From assembly GCA_046327915.1 (NCBI GenBank), contig JAXLXO010000007.1, positions 62,001 to 126,000 on the forward strand: 64,000 nt of DNA, given 5' to 3'. The notes beneath the pieces are model-generated. The model was given only the letters and a program-made list of their open reading frames with translations. It was not told the DNA's origin and did no database searches. The position numbers were made by a program, and so were the translations under genes. Source of the DNA: VGTK01 sp046327915. Lineage in GTDB: Bacteria; Desulfobacterota; Binatia; UBA12015. This document shows positions 49,241-57,309 of this stretch, one piece after another; within the stretch, counting starts at the first letter, position 1, and each line of letters opens with the position of its first letter.

Positions 49241-52080
49241 GTGCCGCCGAAGGAGCGGCCGGCGCCCGGCGCGGATCCGGCGGAGTACGCGCGACTCATC
49301 CCCGAAGACAGCGAGCGCGACGCGGCACCGCTGCCGCCACCCGAAAGCGACGGCGTGGAGCGCCCGTACGACGGCGCGGCACTCGGTGCGCGGGTGCCGT
49401 ACGACGTCGGCGCACGCATCTGGCCGTAGGGCGCGCTGCGCGCCTGCGGCGTGCCGCCGTACGTCGCGTACGAGCGGCTCCCCGACGGAGCGCCGTACGA
49501 CCCGCTCCGCGTGGGATACGCGGGCGCCGCGCGCGACGCCGTCCGCGGTGCCGAGAAGTAGCTGCGCGAGCCGCGGTCCGGGGCCGGCGCTGGCGCCGAG
49601 CGCATCGACGGCGAGTACGCCGACGGGGCCGAGCCGCCACGCGACACGGACGGGGCCGAGGGAGCGGAAGGTGCGGTGGGCGCGGACGGCATCGTGCGCG
49701 TCACGGTGCCGCCGGGGAGTGCGCGCGCATTCGTGCCACCGCCCGAATTGCTGCCGCTCGCGTCGGACGAGCGCACCGTCGGGTTCGACGGCACGCGGCC
49801 GTAGGTCGGCGCACCACCCGGCGCGGTCACGTCGGGCATCGTCGCGGCGCGGCCGCCCGACGGATTGCCGTCGCGCGGCGAGCCGTAGGTCGTGCGCGGC
49901 GCGTACGTGCCACGTCTGGTCTCGTTCTGGCCGGTGCTCGCGCCACCGCTGCCCGGCATCGCCCCCCCCGTGGTGCCGCCGCTGGGCGGACTCCACGCAG
50001 GTCGGCGTGCGACGTACGGCTGGTGCGCCGCACCGCCGCCCTCGCGCGGCGCGACCGGCATGGCACGGCCGCCGTCGTCCACGGTGGACGGCGGGCGTGC
50101 GACGTTCCGCGACCCGTAGGCCGGAGCTGGAGCGTCGCCGTTCCGCGCGCCGTACACCGGCGCCGTACCGCTGCCGCCGCGCGAGCCGTAGACGGGCGCG
50201 GAGCCGCCGTCCGCAGGCGTACCACCCGCGCCGCCGTTGCCGTCGGGCAGCGTGCGCGAGCCGCCGTACGTCGTGGTCTGCCGCGGGACACCCGCACGAT
50301 CCTGGCCCGCACGATCGAAGCCGGTGCCCGGGTCGGTTGCCGGACCTCCGTTCGCCGTGCGCGGCACGGCGCCGTTGCCGCCGAACGGTGACGTGCGTCC
50401 GGAGGTATCGCTCGCCTCGAGGCCCGGGGCGCGGCCCGTGTCCGGTGTGGTCACCGCGGGCAGCGTCCGTCCTTGACGCCCGCCGCCGGTCGGCGTTCGC
50501 ACCGTCTGAACGGCCGGTGCGCGGCCGCCCTCGCTGCCGAGCTGGCGCAGCGTCGTCGGCGTGAGCGGCGTGCCCTGCCCGCGCTGGATCTGCGGCAGCT
50601 TGCGATCGAAGCTCGGCTGACCAACCGTGGTCGGCGTGCGTGCGGCCATCACGCTGCGCCCCTCGACGCCCGCTGGCGGCTGCACGACGCGTCCGCCGAA
50701 GCCGCGCGACGGATTCGTCGCGGGCAGGCTGTCGCGCGTCGGCGTGACCGGCACGCGTCCACCGAGCGCGTGGAAGCTGTCCTGACGCTGCGTGCCGACC
50801 GGCACGGGGCGACCGCGGCCGTTCTGGAAGTCGCCGATCGGCATGCTCGAGAAGCCGCCCGGGTGACGCAGGTTGCCGTAGTTGTAGTTGTTGATCGTGA
50901 TGTTGGTGACGTTCTTCTGGTAGAAGCGCGGGCCGCCCCAGCCGCCCCACCACGGGTTGCCGACGGCGACGCCGCCCCAGCCACCCCACCACGGGAAGCA
51001 GGGCTCGCCCCAGCCGAGCGGCGTCCAGCCGATCGCGCCGAAGCCGACCGAGACCGAAACGCCGCCCCAGCCGCCGCCGTACCAACCGACGAGCGCGGGC
51101 GCGTAGATCGGCGCCGGAACGATCGGACCCGGCGCCCAGCCCCACCAGCCGCTGGTGTACACCCAGCGGCCGTAGTGGAACGGCGCCCAGCCCCAGGGCG
51201 AGTAGTCGAGCCACGTCCAGCCCCACGGGTCGACCCAGACCCAGCGGCCGTCGGTGTACGGCGCCCAGCCGGACGCGACGCGCGGCCGCCACACGGCGCC
51301 GTAGTCGCCGGTGTTCTCCCAGTCGCCGTAGTCGTCGAGATCCTCGACGCCGTAGATGCCGTCGCTGACGTACTGCGTGCTGACCGCGTTCTCGATGCGG
51401 CCCGCGCGCTGCGACTCCCACTCGTCCCAGCCGTCGGCACCCGACGCGGCGTAGATGCGCGGACGTGCCGCGTCACCGATGCCGTCGATCGCGACGCCGC
51501 GGCCGTCGCCGATCTGGTACTCGTCGCCGGCGACGTAGGCCGTCACCTCGCCGCCGCGCACCTGCACGTTGGTGTCGCCGTTGCGCTCGACGTTGACCCG
51601 GTAGGCGCCCGCCTCGCGCACGACGAACGCGCCGCCCGGAGTGTCGATCTCGACGTGGCGTCCGTCGGGATTGCGGCGCACGCGGAACGTCGCGAGGCCG
51701 AGCGTCATGCGGACCTGCGTCACTTCAGGACCGAGCTCGAGCATGCTGACCTCGGTCTCGCTCGACAGGCGCGCGTACGTGACGGGGTCGAGCTGGATCT
51801 CGGCACGGCTGTCGGCGGCGGTATAGAGCCGGTCGCCGGTGACCAGGGGCGCGTTGACCGCGACCCCGGTCCAGTCTTCGGCATCTCCGCGCAGGTACGA
51901 GGCGTCGCCCTCGATCAGGCTGACGCGGGCCACTCCGGGCTCCTCGTCCGCCGCGCCGGCGCGCGCGGACCGGACGCTTCCGGCCAATGCGGCGCACGCG
52001 GCGACGGCGCAAAGCACGACGGACAGCCCGCGGCGCCACGTGCGCTGCGGGCTCGACATCCCAGACTCGCGGGATCGCAT
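49096..52080 (-). CDS. Exported FecR-domain and DUF6600 protein with long low-complexity tail
   Basis: The 994-residue product has a signal peptide, then a FecR-like beta-domain (about residues 55-190, including RVSLIEGDASYLRGDAEDW and TPGGAFVVREAGAYRVNV). A tryptophan/glycine-rich DUF6600-like block follows (about 260-390: VWRPRVASGWAPYTDGRWVWVDPWGWTWLDYSPWGWAPFHYGRWV). The remaining 600 residues are Gly/Ser/Arg/Pro-rich, with repeated Gly-Gly-Arg-Ser-Met-Gly units at the end. It is probably an envelope or surface-exposed protein; FecR modules bind peptidoglycan or act as periplasmic signal domains in other proteins. The function is unknown. ATG 52080 is preceded by a purine-rich GAGAAAGAGAACG. 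Confidence 0.85.
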   Translation of the reverse strand: MRSRESGMSSPQRTWRRGLSVVLCAVAACAALAGSVRSARAGAADEEPGVARVSLIEGDASYLRGDAEDWTGVAVNAPLVTGDRLYTAADSRAEIQLDPVTYARLSSETEVSMLELGPEVTQVRMTLGLATFRVRRNPDGRHVEIDTPGGAFVVREAGAYRVNVERNGDTNVQVRGGEVTAYVAGDEYQIGDGRGVAIDGIGDAARPRIYAASGADGWDEWESQRAGRIENAVSTQYVSDGIYGVEDLDDYGDWENTGDYGAVWRPRVASGWAPYTDGRWVWVDPWGWTWLDYSPWGWAPFHYGRWVYTSGWWGWAPGPIVPAPIYAPALVGWYGGGWGGVSVSVGFGAIGWTPLGWGEPCFPWWGGWGGVAVGNPWWGGWGGPRFYQKNVTNITINNYNYGNLRHPGGFSSMPIGDFQNGRGRPVPVGTQRQDSFHALGGRVPVTPTRDSLPATNPSRGFGGRVVQPPAGVEGRSVMAARTPTTVGQPSFDRKLPQIQRGQGTPLTPTTLRQLGSEGGRAPAVQTVRTPTGGGRQGRTLPAVTTPDTGRAPGLEASDTSGRTSPFGGNGAVPRTANGGPATDPGTGFDRAGQDRAGVPRQTTTYGGSRTLPDGNGGAGGTPADGGSAPVYGSRGGSGTAPVYGARNGDAPAPAYGSRNVARPPSTVDDGGRAMPVAPREGGGAAHQPYVARRPAWSPPSGGTTGGAMPGSGGASTGQNETRRGTYAPRTTYGSPRDGNPSGGRAATMPDVTAPGGAPTYGRVPSNPTVRSSDASGSNSGGGTNARALPGGTVTRTMPSAPTAPSAPSAPSVSRGGSAPSAYSPSMRSAPAPAPDRGSRSYFSAPRTASRAAPAYPTRSGSYGAPSGSRSYATYGGTPQARSAPYGQMRAPTSYGTRAPSAAPSYGRSTPSLSGGGSGAASRSLSSGMSRAYSAGSAPGAGRSFGGTGGGGGFSRGGSFGGGTGGGFGGGRSMGGGGFGGGRSMGGGSFGGRGG

Positions 52081-52228
52081 GATCGTTCTCTTTCTCGTCC
52101 GCCGGCGCGGGCGGTCATTGCCCGGATCGCGGCGGATACCCCTTCAACACGCGGTTGCGCGAAAGGATGCACTGATTCTGCGCCTTCCGTCCGGACCGCG
52201 CGAGATGCTTCCGCACGCTGGCCCGGTG

Positions 52229-53281
52229 TCACGACAGCGGCTGGAGCCAGCTGATCGTGCCGGGGTGGCGGAGCTCGCCGGCCACGCGCTCGCCGCGGTC
52301 GTCGGCGCCGCAGAAGAGGTCGAGGCGTCCCGGGCCGGTGATCGCCGTGCCGGTGTCCATGGCGATCACGAGGGAGTCGAACGTGCCGCCGTCGGGAAGG
52401 GGCACGACGAGCCGTCCGATCGAGCCCAGGGGAACCACCTTCGGGTCCACCGCCACCGAGCGCCACGGCACCAGCGGCACGCCGAGAGCGCCCGGCGGAC
52501 CGTCGTCGCCGCCGCCCGGACGGGCCGAGAAGAACACGTAGCGCGGATTGGTCCGCATCAGCTCCGGGGCTTCCGACGGATTCGCGCGCAGCCACGCCTT
52601 GATCACCGGAGCGGTGACCTCGTCGCGCCGGTAGACGCCGCGCTCGACCAGGACCGACCCGATCGCGCGGTACGTGCGGCCGTTGTTGCCGGCGTAGCTC
52701 ACGCGCACGACGCTGCCGTCGTCGAGGCGCAGCCGACCGGAGCCCTGCACCTGCAGGAAGAACAGCTCGACCGGGTCGTCGGTCCAGAACAGCTCGAGGC
52801 CGCGGCCCGCAAGCGCACCGTCGTCGATCTCGGCGCGCGTCGGCAGCGGACCACCGGTCGCAGGCGGCATGCGGTAGAGCGGGAAGCGGAAGGTCGCGTC
52901 CGGCTTGCGGCGCGCCGTGAGCGTCGGCTCGTGATAGCCGGTGACGAAGACCTCGCGCACCGGGCCGGCGCGAAAGCTCTTCGCGAGCGCGTCCTGCAGC
53001 GGCGGCGTCGACGGTGAGCGCAGCGCTGCCGCCAGAAGTTCGAGGCCACGCGCCGTGCGGATCGTCTCCGCGGTCGCGTCCGACCGGGCCGCGCGCTTCG
53101 CCAGCACCGCTCGCGACGCGTCGGCCGCGCGCGCGAGCGCCGCGCGCGACGCCGCATCGTCCGCAGCGACGGCCCCGGGCGACGCGGCATCCGCGTCCGT
53201 CGCGGACGCGCCGCGGCGCGCGGGCAGCGCGGCGTCCGGCGCCGCGGCACAGCCCGCGGCGAGCAGCGCCGCGAGCACCAC
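52229..53281 (-). CDS. mltA: MltA-type membrane-bound lytic murein transglycosylase
   Basis: The product of about 350 residues has MltA and 3D domains: a FYTGYHEPTL-like VTGYHEPTLTAR, the ELFFLQVQGSGRLRLDDGSVVRVSYAGNNGRTYRAIGSVLVERGV core, and a C-terminal SLVIAMDTGTAITGPGRLDLFCG with catalytic-type Asp residues. MltA cleaves peptidoglycan glycan strands, forming 1,6-anhydro ends. A hydrophobic LAALLAAGC lipobox lies at the N-terminus. GTG 53281 leaves only ten residues before the Cys, so translation may begin at CTG 53302, which gives a normal basic signal (IDAARR); neither has a clear ribosome-binding site. A longer frame upstream overlaps the aminotransferase gene and lacks signal features. 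Confidence 0.9.
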   Translation of the reverse strand: MVLAALLAAGCAAAPDAALPARRGASATDADAASPGAVAADDAASRAALARAADASRAVLAKRAARSDATAETIRTARGLELLAAALRSPSTPPLQDALAKSFRAGPVREVFVTGYHEPTLTARRKPDATFRFPLYRMPPATGGPLPTRAEIDDGALAGRGLELFWTDDPVELFFLQVQGSGRLRLDDGSVVRVSYAGNNGRTYRAIGSVLVERGVYRRDEVTAPVIKAWLRANPSEAPELMRTNPRYVFFSARPGGGDDGPPGALGVPLVPWRSVAVDPKVVPLGSIGRLVVPLPDGGTFDSLVIAMDTGTAITGPGRLDLFCGADDRGERVAGELRHPGTISWLQPLS

Positions 53282-53294
53282 CCGGCGAGCGGCG

Positions 53295-54467
53295 TCAATC
53301 AGCGGCGAGCACCCGCTCGACGGCTCCGAGCGCCGCGCCGCCGGACGACGAGCCCAGCGTCTCCGCCAGTGCCGCCAGTACCAGCAGGACGTTCGCCGGC
53401 GTCGACGAGTCGCCCATGAGCCCGATGCGCCAGACCTTGCCCTTCCACGGCCCGAGGCCGGCGCCGATCTCGATGCCGTGCCGGTCCAGCAGGCGCTTGC
53501 GGACACCCGCCTCGTCGACGCCGTCGGGCACCAGCACGCTGTTCAGCATCGGCAGCCGGTGTTCGGGTGCGACCGGCATCGCGAGGCCGAGCGCCTCGAT
53601 CCCCGCGACCAGCGCGCGGTGGTGCTTGACGTGGCGCGCGAAGCGGGCCTCGAGGCCCTCCTCGTGCACGATGCGCAGCGCCTCGTACAGCGCGTACACC
53701 ATCGTGATCGGCGCGGTGTGGTGGTAGACGCGGTCGGTGCCCCAGTACTGCTCGAGCAGGCTGACGTCGAGATACCAGCTCTGAACCTTGTGCTTGCGGG
53801 AGCGGACGCGCTCGAGCGCCCGCTCGCCGAAGGTCACCGGCGACAGCCCCGGCGGACACGACAGGCACTTCTGCGTGCCGCTGTACGAGGCGTCGATGCC
53901 CCAGGCGTCGACCTCGAGCGGGGTTCCGCCGAGCGACGTCACCGTGTCGACGACGAAGAGCGCGCCGCGCTCGTGCGCGATGCGCGACAGCTCCTCGAGC
54001 GGCTGCCGCGCCCCCGTGGACGTCTCGGCGTGGACGCACGCGACCAGCCGCAGCGGTGCGTTCGCAGGCAGCGCCGCGAGCATGTCGCGCAGCACGTCGG
54101 CGTCGATCACCTGCCCCCACGGCACCTCGACGGTCGTCACCTCGGCGCCGGCGCGCTTCGCGATCTCGACCATGCGGCCGCCGAACACGCCGTTCACGCA
54201 GATCACCGCGTGGTCGCCGGGCTCGAGCAGGTTCACCAGCACCGCTTCCATGCCCGCGCTGCCGGTCGCCGACAGCGGGAACGTCAGCCGGTTCGCGGTG
54301 CGGAAGGTCTGCCGAAGCAGCTCCTTCACCTCCTCCATCAGCGCGACGAAGGACGGATCGAGGTGGCCGACCAGCGGCGTCGACATCGCGCGCAGGACGC
54401 GCGGTCCTACCTCGCTCGGTCCGGGGCCGAGCAGGATCCGGCGCGGCACGTTCAGCTCGTGGGGCAT
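53295..54467 (-). CDS. Class V aminotransferase (alanine-glyoxylate/serine-pyruvate type)
   Basis: The 390-residue product is a PLP-dependent class V aminotransferase with PLP lysine K200 in SGTQKCLSCPPGL, the phosphate-binding GSAGMEAVLVNLL, and HAETSTGARQPLEEL. The C-terminus has KGKVWRIGLMGDSST. These features match alanine-glyoxylate or serine-glyoxylate aminotransferases, which also act in photorespiratory or serine-cycle metabolism. ATG 54467 has GGGAGGA before it. The last bases run into the lytic transglycosylase gene, suggesting co-transcription of unrelated functions. Confidence 0.92.
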   Translation of the reverse strand: MPHELNVPRRILLGPGPSEVGPRVLRAMSTPLVGHLDPSFVALMEEVKELLRQTFRTANRLTFPLSATGSAGMEAVLVNLLEPGDHAVICVNGVFGGRMVEIAKRAGAEVTTVEVPWGQVIDADVLRDMLAALPANAPLRLVACVHAETSTGARQPLEELSRIAHERGALFVVDTVTSLGGTPLEVDAWGIDASYSGTQKCLSCPPGLSPVTFGERALERVRSRKHKVQSWYLDVSLLEQYWGTDRVYHHTAPITMVYALYEALRIVHEEGLEARFARHVKHHRALVAGIEALGLAMPVAPEHRLPMLNSVLVPDGVDEAGVRKRLLDRHGIEIGAGLGPWKGKVWRIGLMGDSSTPANVLLVLAALAETLGSSSGGAALGAVERVLAAD

Positions 54468-54541
54468 GCGTCCTCCCGAAGCCGGTCGTGCGGAAGCGCG
54501 CGGCCGGACGATTCACGGCGCGCAGCGTAAGGGAAAAGGCG

Positions 54542-56101
54542 CTAGCCGAGAAGGGGCCGCTTGAGCGACAGCCACATCCACGAAGCGATGCGCTTCAGGA
54601 TGGTGTCGGCGGCGAAGCGCTCGACGTCGACCGTGGTCTGCACGTTGGGCCACGTGCCGGAGACCGAGAACGGAACCGAGATCTCGCCGTCGTCGTTCAC
54701 CAGAGCGCCCGCGAGAGGGGCCATCGCGACGAGGTCGCGCGACAGGTCCGACGACACCTCGAGGCGTCCCGTGAACGCGACCTTGCCGTTCATGTCCAGC
54801 GAGCCGCGGCCCGCGACCTCGTAGCCGTTGCCGGCGAGACGCAGGTCGCTCGCGTTGATCTGCGAGTCGGCGATCGTCACGGGGCTCGCGATCTGGTCGA
54901 ACGACGTGTTCTTCGCGGTGAAGAGCGCGCCCAGGCGCGACGGCGCCTCCTGCTCGCCCAGCACCGGCTGCACCACGTCGGCGATGAAGTTGTGGCCGGT
55001 GATCGCGCCCGACACGACGGTCATCTCGCCGCCGCCGGACACGCGATTGGTGATGTCGTTCCAGGTCTCGCCCTTCGTCGCGAGCCGGCCCTCGAACGTG
55101 AGCCCGCCGCCGACGACGCTCCCGACCTGCGGGAAGGCCCGCAGCGGAACCGCGTTCAGAGCGACGCGGTCGAGCTTGTAGCTCGGCGTCTCGCCCTTGC
55201 CCCACGGCCCGACGTCGCCCTGGAAGACGACGTTGTGCTTCGTCGACTCGAAGCCGGCCTTCGCGTCGAGGTGCACCGGCGTGCCCTCGCCGAAGCCGTG
55301 CAGCTCCGCGTCGACCGACGCCATGCGGATCTCGCGCGGCTGTCCGCTCGCGCGGTCGATCACGCGGATCGTGCCGCCGGCGATCTCGACGTGGTGCACC
55401 GCGCGCTTGCTCGCGATCGCGAAGATGTCCTCCGCGCCAACCGAGTGCGGCAGCAGCGCGTCGACGTTCACGCGGCCCGACGGGTCGCGCACGATGTTGA
55501 TCACCGGCTGGTCGAGCTTCAGGCTGCCGCTCAGCTCGCCGTGCGCGAGGGCCCCCATGTCGACGCTGAAGCTCGCGTTCGACGCGGTGAGCATCGGCTC
55601 GCCGCCGTCCGGGTCCTTGACGGTGAGTCCGGAGAGGTCGACCGCAGGGCCGCCACGCAGGCTGAGCGAAACGTTCTCGATCTTCGCACGGTCGCCGAAG
55701 GCCGACTGCAGGCGCGCGACCGCGGCCGACTCGAGACGGTCGCCGAGCGCGCGTCCGCCGAGCAGAGCCGACAGCAGGCCCGCGGAAACGAGCGCGACGC
55801 TCGCCGCGATCTTCCACATGCGGCTCGGTGCGGCGTCCGTGCGGACGACGCCACCGCGGCGCGCGAGCACCAGCTCCTGCGCGCAGTTCGGACAGAACGC
55901 GACGTGACGCTCGAAGACCTCTTCCTCCGATCCGGAGAGGCCGCCCTCGAGGTAGGTCGCCAGGGTGTACTCGGAAGGATGGACGGTCGCAGCGGCAGCG
56001 TCCGCGACCTGCTGGTCGGGAGTGCCATTGAGCATGAGATCGCGCATGGCCTCCTGGACCATCGCGCGAACTCTCTGCTCTTCCTGATCGACCTTCAGCA
56101 T
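54542..56101 (-). CDS. Zinc-finger anti-sigma factor fused to an extracytoplasmic AsmA-like domain
   Basis: From ATG 56101 the 519-residue product has an N-terminal zinc-finger anti-sigma domain with H66-X3-C70-X2-C73 (ERHVAFCPNC), one membrane helix (about 96-117) and a 400-residue extracytoplasmic region. That region resembles AsmA/DUF748 proteins (repeats of beta-rich, Gly/Asp-containing strands such as VSLSLRGGPAVDLSGLTVKD and LKLDQPVINIVRDPSGRVNVDALL). It starts two bases after the ECF sigma-factor gene, so the pair is a sigma/anti-sigma unit. The sensory half is unusual: AsmA-like domains are otherwise found in outer-membrane lipid transport or assembly proteins. Confidence 0.82.
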   Translation of the reverse strand: MLKVDQEEQRVRAMVQEAMRDLMLNGTPDQQVADAAAATVHPSEYTLATYLEGGLSGSEEEVFERHVAFCPNCAQELVLARRGGVVRTDAAPSRMWKIAASVALVSAGLLSALLGGRALGDRLESAAVARLQSAFGDRAKIENVSLSLRGGPAVDLSGLTVKDPDGGEPMLTASNASFSVDMGALAHGELSGSLKLDQPVINIVRDPSGRVNVDALLPHSVGAEDIFAIASKRAVHHVEIAGGTIRVIDRASGQPREIRMASVDAELHGFGEGTPVHLDAKAGFESTKHNVVFQGDVGPWGKGETPSYKLDRVALNAVPLRAFPQVGSVVGGGLTFEGRLATKGETWNDITNRVSGGGEMTVVSGAITGHNFIADVVQPVLGEQEAPSRLGALFTAKNTSFDQIASPVTIADSQINASDLRLAGNGYEVAGRGSLDMNGKVAFTGRLEVSSDLSRDLVAMAPLAGALVNDDGEISVPFSVSGTWPNVQTTVDVERFAADTILKRIASWMWLSLKRPLLG

Positions 56102-56103
56102 CT

Positions 56104-56778
56104 TCAGAATCTGCCTTCGAACTTCTCCGAGGCGAGCCTTCTCAGCTTCTCGTGCAGCCGCATCTTGCGGACGTACGCCGCATTCGTGGTGATCCCGATC
56201 GTGTTGGCGACCTCTTCGATCGGCAATCCCTGAAAATAGAATAGCTGGACGAACAGCTGATCTTTCGGCGCCAGCTGCGCGATCAGATCGCGCACCCTGG
56301 ACGCACGTTGGGCCTCCTCTACCAGCGGCTCGGGTCCCGGCCTCGTGTCCGGATGGGTCTCCCGAACCCGCCAACTCTCACTGTTGTTCGGATCGTCGAG
56401 AGAAACCGTCCGACCCTCCCGCCGCAGCCGGTCGATCGTCAACCGGTTGGCCACCACCCTGAGCCAGCTCGCCAAGGAGCAGCCGTTCCGCCCCTGGTAC
56501 TGGCGGAGCTTGCGTGCGTCCTGATCGAACAGGGCCAGGAAGACGTCCTGGCAGATGTCCTCGATTTCCTCTCGTCTTGATGGACGGCCGAACTGCTGAA
56601 AAATTACAGAGACGCCGTACGAGACGATGCCGGAATATTCGGCGACGAGCCGGCGGCGCGCGTCCACGTCACCGCGGATGCAGCCCTGCAGCAGCTCTGT
56701 GGTCGCGTCGGCGCCTTCCGAGCCGGGCGAAGGCGGCAGAATCGCGACCCGATCGGCACCGGACGGGTAACCGCTCAT
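56104..56778 (-). CDS. ECF-type RNA polymerase sigma factor
   Basis: The 224-residue product has sigma-70 regions 2 and 4: region 2 reads IEDICQDVFLALFDQDARKLRQYQGRNGCSLASWLRVVANRLTIDRLRRE, and region 4 reads LAPKDQLFVQLFYFQGLPIEEVANTIGITTNAAYVRKMRLHEKLRRL. This is an ECF sigma factor. ATG 56778 is chosen, giving a Pro-rich 25-residue N-terminus. The anti-sigma gene starts two bases after the stop, so the two are co-expressed and the sigma factor is presumably held at the membrane until a signal arrives. Two direct repeats lie upstream. Confidence 0.92.
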   Translation of the reverse strand: MSGYPSGADRVAILPPSPGSEGADATTELLQGCIRGDVDARRRLVAEYSGIVSYGVSVIFQQFGRPSRREEIEDICQDVFLALFDQDARKLRQYQGRNGCSLASWLRVVANRLTIDRLRREGRTVSLDDPNNSESWRVRETHPDTRPGPEPLVEEAQRASRVRDLIAQLAPKDQLFVQLFYFQGLPIEEVANTIGITTNAAYVRKMRLHEKLRRLASEKFEGRF

Positions 56779-56790
56779 GGCCGGTAACGC

Positions 56791-56846
56791 CTTGTACGGG
56801 CCGGTATCGGAAACAGCAAGGGAATCTCCCGGTCGTGACAGCAAGG
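56791..56846 (-). promoter_or_regulatory. Direct repeats and promoter-like sequence upstream of the ECF sigma gene
   Basis: The 9-base element ACAGCAAGG occurs at 56813-56821 and 56838-56846 (minus strand CCTTGCTGT), 25 bases apart. Read on the minus strand the inner copy supplies TTGCTG, followed after 17 bases by TACAAG (56796-56791), a possible weak promoter close to the sigma-factor start. The pair may be an operator or an autoregulatory site. Confidence 0.3.
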
Positions 56847-56874
56847 ACGGAGCGCCGCGTCTCTTTCTGTCGAC

Positions 56875-57171
56875 GTGGGTGCGACTGCCGTTTTCATCAT
56901 CTGCTCGTCCGTGGCCGCCGTGGTCGGTGGGGTGGTCTGGTCGATTGCCTGGCGGGTCGGCTTCGGGGAGGGCCGTCTGACCATTCCCCTGCGACTCGTC
57001 CACGCCCTCGCCGAGCACGAAGTGACGTGCCGCGGCCGGAATCCCGACCAGGTCGTCCGCGAATTGATCCGCGTCCTCGCGCTGCCGGAGCGTGAAAGCC
57101 GTCGGCTCATCGCGAGCAAGCTCCGTTCCGCCGCCTCTTCGCCCGCGCCGACCACGCTGCGCTCGGCCTGA
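56875..57171 (+). CDS. Small single-pass membrane protein of unknown function
   Basis: From GTG 56875 the 98-residue product begins with a hydrophobic helix (AVFIICSSVAAVVGGVVWSIAWRVG, about residues 5-29). A basic, mainly helical cytoplasmic part follows (LRLVHALAEHEVTCRGRNPDQVVRELIRVLALPERESRRLIASKL) and a Ser/Pro tail. The frame has the strong G/C third-position bias of real genes here, and no better start exists. It is divergent from the ECF sigma gene by about 96 bases, so it might be controlled by that sigma factor. Function unknown. Confidence 0.65.
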   Translation: MGATAVFIICSSVAAVVGGVVWSIAWRVGFGEGRLTIPLRLVHALAEHEVTCRGRNPDQVVRELIRVLALPERESRRLIASKLRSAASSPAPTTLRSA

Positions 57172-57309
57172 GGCCCGTCCTCGCGAAACCCGACGCGCCG
57201 TTACGGGGCCCGGAACGGCTCCGTTCGTCAACGCGGCGCGACAGGTGTCGCCCCCGGGCGACGCGCCGGCCCTGCGCCGCGCGGGAAATCCCCCGCCGCA
57301 GAGGCTCGT

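Noticed and set aside
47590..50391. Plus-strand frame of 933 codons over the hydrolase and FecR genes
   Set aside because: It is low-complexity shadow sequence of two well-supported minus-strand genes.
52229..53506. Longer frame for MltA beginning inside the aminotransferase gene
   Set aside because: It would overlap over 200 bases of the aminotransferase with an arginine-rich shadow sequence; the lipobox places the start near 53281-53302.
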